Origin: an uncultured Bacteroidales bacterium
GTDB lineage: Bacteria; Bacteroidota; Bacteroidia; Bacteroidales; UBA932
DNA: 8,768 nt
Assembly (NCBI GenBank): GCA_937899055.1
Contig: CALBPX010000067.1
Coordinates: forward strand, 1 to 8,768
Direction of reading: 5' to 3'
Shown here: in pieces, positions 5,805-8,768 of the stretch
Position numbering within the stretch: position 1 is the stretch's first letter
Layout of the letters: each line of letters starts with the position of its first letter
Program-made: the position numbers and the translations under genes
The notes under the pieces: model-generated
Databases searched by the model: none
What the model was told of the DNA's origin: nothing
Seen by the model: only the letters and a program-made list of their open reading frames with translations

Positions 5805-5834
5805 CAAATTTACAAATACTTTCAACAATCCCAA
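5805..5834 (-). promoter_or_regulatory. pssA promoter, very close to the start codon
   Basis: On the minus strand, TTG (5834-5832), a 19-nt spacer and TAAATTTG (5812-5805) match the Bacteroidota consensus. The -7 box ends only 7 nt before the ATG at 5797, so the transcript would have almost no leader. Confidence 0.55.
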
Positions 5835-5855
5835 TCCTCAGCGATATAACAAAAA

Positions 5856-5882
5856 TCCCTCCCCGTAATTTTTGGGGAGGGA
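5856..5882 (-). terminator. Intrinsic terminator of the C1B peptidase gene or operon
   Basis: TCCCTCCCC (5856-5864) pairs perfectly with GGGGAGGGA (5874-5882) around a 9-nt loop. On the minus strand the stem is followed by ATTTTTGTT, the required T-tract. It lies 39 nt beyond the stop at 5922 and separates the peptidase genes from pssA. The plus strand lacks a T-run, so it acts in one direction. Confidence 0.85.
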
Positions 5883-5921
5883 CTTTATGTAAAGCATTCA
5901 TATCAAGTCCTTAAGAGGATA

Positions 5922-7049
5922 CTACCTGATATGGAGCTTCTTTTTCATGGCCTTGCTCAGAGCATCCTTGTGAATCATAATCTGGATGGTCTTGGCCTTG
6001 AAGTAACTCTCGGAAACATAAAGGTATCCGTCGCCGTTGTTGGGGCCCCAGGAGTTCTTAACTATGTAGTACTTAACGCCTTCCTGGTCTTTAGCATAGC
6101 CTGTGATGTGCATCAGGTGGTCATCGGATGTGGTAAAATCGTTCCACATTGCCTGACGGATGTCTGCATCTATCGGCTTTTCTACATACCTCTTTTCTAT
6201 GGCCTTTGCACCGCGTATGTTTTCATCGGGGCAGAAGACAGCCAGATGGTTGTTGTGGGCAAAGTAAATCTCGCTCATATCGGCATCCCAGGCAACGGTG
6301 TAGCCATTATCCAAAGCCCTGGTGCAGATCTCATCCAGCTCGTCCAGCGGAACATTGTAGGAAGAAGCCATGTCCCAGTTGTCCGGAATCTCAATTATGA
6401 ACTTTTCGTAGTAAGGATGATGAGTAAAGCTGGTAATTTCCACATAATCAGAACCGTCCAGCTTAAGAGCCTCCTTAAATGACATTGGAGTGTATTCCTT
6501 GCCGTTGTAGGTAAAGGTCTCAGGAACCTTGCCCAGGTACTTGTCAAGAATCTCGTTCATCTTTTCGTACGGAACGCCTTTCTTTTCCTTTACGGCCTGG
6601 TCCATCAGATCGTCAAACTCCTTCTGCAAGGCTCTGTGGTTGTGAGTCTCAGAGTCGTAGTTGATTCCGTGGTAAGCCTCCTCGGTCATGAGGCCGGCCT
6701 TATCCAGCCAGTAAGTTGCCTGATGGCTGATGCCTCCGGGGCCCTGCCTGCCTTTTCCTCGGCGATAATAATAATCGGCTCCCCTACGGATGTATTCCTG
6801 ACGTACGGTGAACATCTCAGACAGGTCCAGCGATGTGTCCGCTGCTTTCTTGCGGACAGCCTCGCTCTCAAGGAATGAAGTTGTGGCAAAGCACCAGCAG
6901 GTTCCGGTAGCTGCCTGATTCTTAACGGCTGTAACCGGGTTGTTCTTTACTATTGTAAACTCGTAGAACGGGAAACTGGTCTGCTGGGCAAACACTCCCG
7001 CAGAAAGGAACAATGCCGCGGCTACTATGAATATTTTTTTCATATACAT
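5922..7049 (-). CDS. Secreted papain-like cysteine peptidase, C1B (bleomycin hydrolase-like)
   Basis: A 375-residue exported protein. An N-terminal signal peptide (about residues 1-21, ending GVFA) is followed by a papain-fold domain with all catalytic motifs: NQAATGTCWCFA with oxyanion Gln45 and nucleophile Cys51, DDHLMHITGYAKD with His311, and VKNSWG with Asn332. The wide spacing between Cys and His and the short conserved C-terminal tail (SKAMKKKLHIR) fit family C1B (bleomycin hydrolase/PepC), where the C-terminus lies in the active site and makes the enzyme an aminopeptidase; that behaviour is inferred here. Bleomycin hydrolases are usually cytosolic and longer (about 450 residues), so this belongs to a shorter exported branch. 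A second cysteine (Cys53) two residues after the nucleophile is unusual. Two starts are possible, 7049 and 7043; the second gives a cleaner MKKIF signal. It lies 57 nt after a paralogue and is probably co-transcribed with it. Confidence 0.88.
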   Translation of the reverse strand: MYMKKIFIVAAALFLSAGVFAQQTSFPFYEFTIVKNNPVTAVKNQAATGTCWCFATTSFLESEAVRKKAADTSLDLSEMFTVRQEYIRRGADYYYRRGKGRQGPGGISHQATYWLDKAGLMTEEAYHGINYDSETHNHRALQKEFDDLMDQAVKEKKGVPYEKMNEILDKYLGKVPETFTYNGKEYTPMSFKEALKLDGSDYVEITSFTHHPYYEKFIIEIPDNWDMASSYNVPLDELDEICTRALDNGYTVAWDADMSEIYFAHNNHLAVFCPDENIRGAKAIEKRYVEKPIDADIRQAMWNDFTTSDDHLMHITGYAKDQEGVKYYIVKNSWGPNNGDGYLYVSESYFKAKTIQIMIHKDALSKAMKKKLHIR

Positions 7050-7106
7050 TTGTATTTACTTGAATATCTGTTAGTTTTCTTATGCAAACCTGAAACTGGC
7101 CCAGTC

Positions 7107-8339
7107 TTAAAGACCCATCTTCTTGCGGATGGCCTTAGGAATGGCATTCTTGTTAACGAGTATGTTCATAGTCTTGTACTTAACAAAAGTCTCTGATACA
7201 TACCATATTCCCTTATACTTGCCGGTTGGCCCCCAAGAGTTCTTTACCATATAGTATTTGGTGCCGTTCTGGTCTTTTGCAATTCCAAAAATCTGCATTC
7301 CGTGGTCGTCGGTAGTGGTCTTGTTGTCATAACCTTCCTGACGCATTTCCTGAGTCACCTCAATTTCCTTTACGGGAGCATTGATCTGAGGTCTTGCGTT
7401 GGGCTGGTTGCCACCTACCCATCTTGCCTGGTCGGAACCTACAAAGGTCTTTTCAAGTTCTGCCATATCCGGAACAATGCCAATTCCATCGCGAGTAAAA
7501 CCAGTTTCACTTACATCTGACCCCCATGCAATGGTATAGCCGTTCTCAATTGCGTTGTCCATAATTGCAATGAGCTCATCTATAGGAATATTGTAGCTCA
7601 GGTCCCACCTCCAGTTATCCGGAACCTCAATTGCAAACTGAGTGTAGAAAGGATAGTGAGTGAACGAAGTAATGGATACATAATCGCTCATATTCAGGCC
7701 CAGACCCTTGGTTACAAAATCCTTAGGGCTGTAGGTAACTCCCTTGTAGGTAGTGGTTTCGGGGCATTTGCCCAGATAGGTCTCAAGAATGTTCTGGTAA
7801 GTGTCCATAAACCTCGGCGATACCTTTCCGCCGGCTTTCTTTGCACCTTCTGCCATGCCGCTGCTGATAGACGACATCTCGCGGAAGTTGATTCTCTTTT
7901 CGCCGGGGAGAAGGTTGGGCATGTCTTTTTCCAGAAGTACGCCATAGTCTTCAAATGTATGGGCAACATCTTCAAACGAGCCGCCCTCCGCAAAGTTCAG
8001 ATAGCCGTCAAGACGGATGAACTTACGCATCTTCTCAAGATAATTCTTTGTAACTGTGTACATTACAGACAAGTTCAGCGATGTGTCTGCATGGCCGTTG
8101 CGGATGGCCTCGCTCTCAAAGAACGAAGTTGTGGAGAAGGCCCAGCAAGTTCCGCTGCTGCCCTGATTGCGGATACCGGTGATGGGGTTGGCCTTTACCG
8201 TAGTGAATTCAAAGCCCTGCCTCTTTTCCTGGCCTGGCTGTCCGGGGCCCGGCTGACCGGGTTTTCCGGGCTGAGCAAATACAACGCCGGCAGTCATGAA
8301 CATGACCGCTGCTGCAAAGAAATACTTTAATGTTTTCAT
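7107..8339 (-). CDS. Secreted papain-like cysteine peptidase, C1B, paralogue with Pro-Gly linker
   Basis: A 410-residue exported peptidase, the tandem paralogue of the next gene downstream. It has a signal peptide (about 1-22, ending VVFA), then a Pro-Gly-Gln linker (24-37), then the catalytic domain: NQGSSGTCWAFS with Gln59 and Cys65, TTDDHGMQIFGIAKD with His346, and MVKNSWGP with Asn367. The two paralogues share segments such as SITSFTH, IPDNW/VPDNW and NGYTxAW, and both close with a K-A-x-x-K-K tail. Compared with its neighbour it carries extra sequence at about 295-340, including a Gln/Asn/Pro-rich loop (NQPNARPQINAP). Probably an envelope or secreted aminopeptidase or oligopeptidase for peptide nutrition or protein turnover; substrates are unknown. 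It is the first gene of the likely two-gene operon; the 55-nt gap from queE has no clear terminator, so readthrough from queE is possible. Confidence 0.88.
   Translation of the reverse strand: MKTLKYFFAAAVMFMTAGVVFAQPGKPGQPGPGQPGQEKRQGFEFTTVKANPITGIRNQGSSGTCWAFSTTSFFESEAIRNGHADTSLNLSVMYTVTKNYLEKMRKFIRLDGYLNFAEGGSFEDVAHTFEDYGVLLEKDMPNLLPGEKRINFREMSSISSGMAEGAKKAGGKVSPRFMDTYQNILETYLGKCPETTTYKGVTYSPKDFVTKGLGLNMSDYVSITSFTHYPFYTQFAIEVPDNWRWDLSYNIPIDELIAIMDNAIENGYTIAWGSDVSETGFTRDGIGIVPDMAELEKTFVGSDQARWVGGNQPNARPQINAPVKEIEVTQEMRQEGYDNKTTTDDHGMQIFGIAKDQNGTKYYMVKNSWGPTGKYKGIWYVSETFVKYKTMNILVNKNAIPKAIRKKMGL
8232..8270 (-). repeat. Low-complexity Pro-Gly-rich coding repeat (linker)
   Basis: This stretch encodes 13 residues of collagen-like composition, PGKPGQPGPGQPG, directly after the signal peptide of the second C1B peptidase. 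The DNA is a degenerate direct repeat of CCGGG-type units. It is probably a flexible spacer between the processed N-terminus and the catalytic domain; the other paralogue lacks it. Confidence 0.75.
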
Positions 8340-8394
8340 AACGAATTAAAAATTACAAATATCTGAATTCAAATAACTTTCAATTAAAACCGGA

Positions 8395-8768
8395 CTAAGG
8401 AATCTGCAGGAACTTGTGCGTCTGAACGGAAATGTTCCACTCAGGATGGCTCTTTACATATTCCACAATCTCTGGCGATATGGCCTTCATCCTGCTCCAT
8501 TCCGGCTGCAGGTAAAAAAGACAGGGCGCATTTTGGGATTCAAGAATCCTGCGTCTGTTTTCTTCGGCCCAGCCAAAGTCCGCCGGCTCTTCTATTATGA
8601 CCTTGAGTTCATCGGCAATTGGAAAGAACTCCGGACGCGGCGGCTTGTTGGCCTTTGGGCTCAGGCATATCCAGTCAAAAGCCCCGCTCAGAGGGCTGCT
8701 TCCGCTGGTCTCCAGGAAGATTTCCAATCCGTAGTCTTTCAGCATATTGCAAAGCGGACCAAGGGGAT
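8395..8768 (-). CDS. queE: 7-carboxy-7-deazaguanine synthase, 3' part
   Basis: The C-terminal 124 or so residues of QueE, the radical-SAM enzyme that rearranges 6-carboxytetrahydropterin into 7-carboxy-7-deazaguanine on the way to queuosine in tRNA. Visible are PLGPLCNML at the window edge, presumably continuing a GGEP motif outside the window, then IFLETSGSSPL, FDWICLSPK, ADELKVIIE, the LFYLQPEWS motif and the typical end SVQTHKFLQIP. The Met at 8745 is internal: the frame continues open to the window end, so the gene is cut by the window, not by mutation. The CxxxCxxC iron-sulfur motif lies beyond the edge. No other queuosine gene (queC, queD, queF) is in view. The gene shares the strand of the C1B pair, 55 nt upstream, but no functional link is evident. 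Confidence 0.9.
   Translation of the reverse strand, partial: PLGPLCNMLKDYGLEIFLETSGSSPLSGAFDWICLSPKANKPPRPEFFPIADELKVIIEEPADFGWAEENRRRILESQNAPCLFYLQPEWSRMKAISPEIVEYVKSHPEWNISVQTHKFLQIP

Noticed and set aside
5931..6482. Plus-strand open frame of 183 codons
   Set aside because: It is antisense to the first C1B peptidase, whose His and Asn motifs are encoded here; no independent support.
7045..7052. Plus-strand TACATTTG, a perfect -7 box that could drive an antisense RNA
   Set aside because: It has no supporting -33 element and overlaps the peptidase start codon region; one 8-mer of this composition is expected by chance.
7656..8330. Plus-strand open frame of 224 codons
   Set aside because: It is antisense to a peptidase with intact catalytic motifs; no recognisable domain.
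8340..8394. Promoter between queE and the C1B pair (minus-strand GATATTTG at 8363-8356)
   Set aside because: The -7 box has one mismatch and the nearest TTG is only 17 nt away, so it is too weak to list as a feature.

Overview
The window looks like chromosomal DNA of an uncultured member of the Bacteroidales, carrying at its left edge a short piece of something else. The Bacteroidota signs are -7 boxes of the TAnnTTTG type, absence of strong Shine-Dalgarno sequences, and gene families typical of the group: DUF4332, DUF47 without other pho genes, DUF1460, a Bacteroidota-type PssA and QueE, and secreted C1B peptidases. Genus cannot be fixed from the sequence.

Layout. Positions 1 to about 186 encode, on the minus strand, an internal fragment of a MalG/UgpE-type sugar ABC transporter permease with very GC-rich third codon positions. 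It abuts, without any gene boundary, the C-terminal end of an unrelated plus-strand protein (to 426). This junction looks like an assembly chimera or a recombination scar. From about 190 onwards the sequence is homogeneous: a bidirectional terminator (430-459), a minus-strand DUF4332 helix-hairpin-helix protein (479-886), a plus-strand lipoprotein with a trypsin-like serine protease domain (1082-2179), a convergent minus-strand PhoU-like DUF47 protein (2190-2834), then a divergent plus-strand pair made of a secreted DUF1460 amidase-like protein (2899-3885) and a lipoprotein of unknown function (3895-4719). A tRNA-Lys(CTT) with a near-ideal promoter and a strong terminator follows (4795-4870).

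The right half is all on the minus strand: pssA for phosphatidylserine synthesis (5000-5797), two tandem paralogous secreted papain-like peptidases of the C1B/bleomycin hydrolase type (5922-7049 and 7107-8339), and the 3' part of queE (8395 to the window end).

Functionally, most products act in or on the cell envelope: a lipoprotein protease, a cell-wall-amidase-like enzyme with a partner lipoprotein, a phospholipid synthase and two exported cysteine peptidases. The others are housekeeping (tRNA-Lys, queuosine pathway) or poorly characterised (DUF4332, DUF47). No mobile element, CRISPR array, phage gene or defence system is visible, and I do not see a clearly new multi-gene system. The more unusual items are the chimeric left edge, the long helical insertion in the serine protease, the cysteine cluster in the DUF1460 protein, the tandem C1B pair with a Pro-Gly linker, and several leader or promoter architectures.

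No gene-free stretch exceeds 300 bases. The largest are 887-1081 (two candidate -7 boxes and a candidate leader hairpin), 4871-4999 (tRNA terminator, then nothing clear) and 5798-5921 (the pssA promoter and a terminator).
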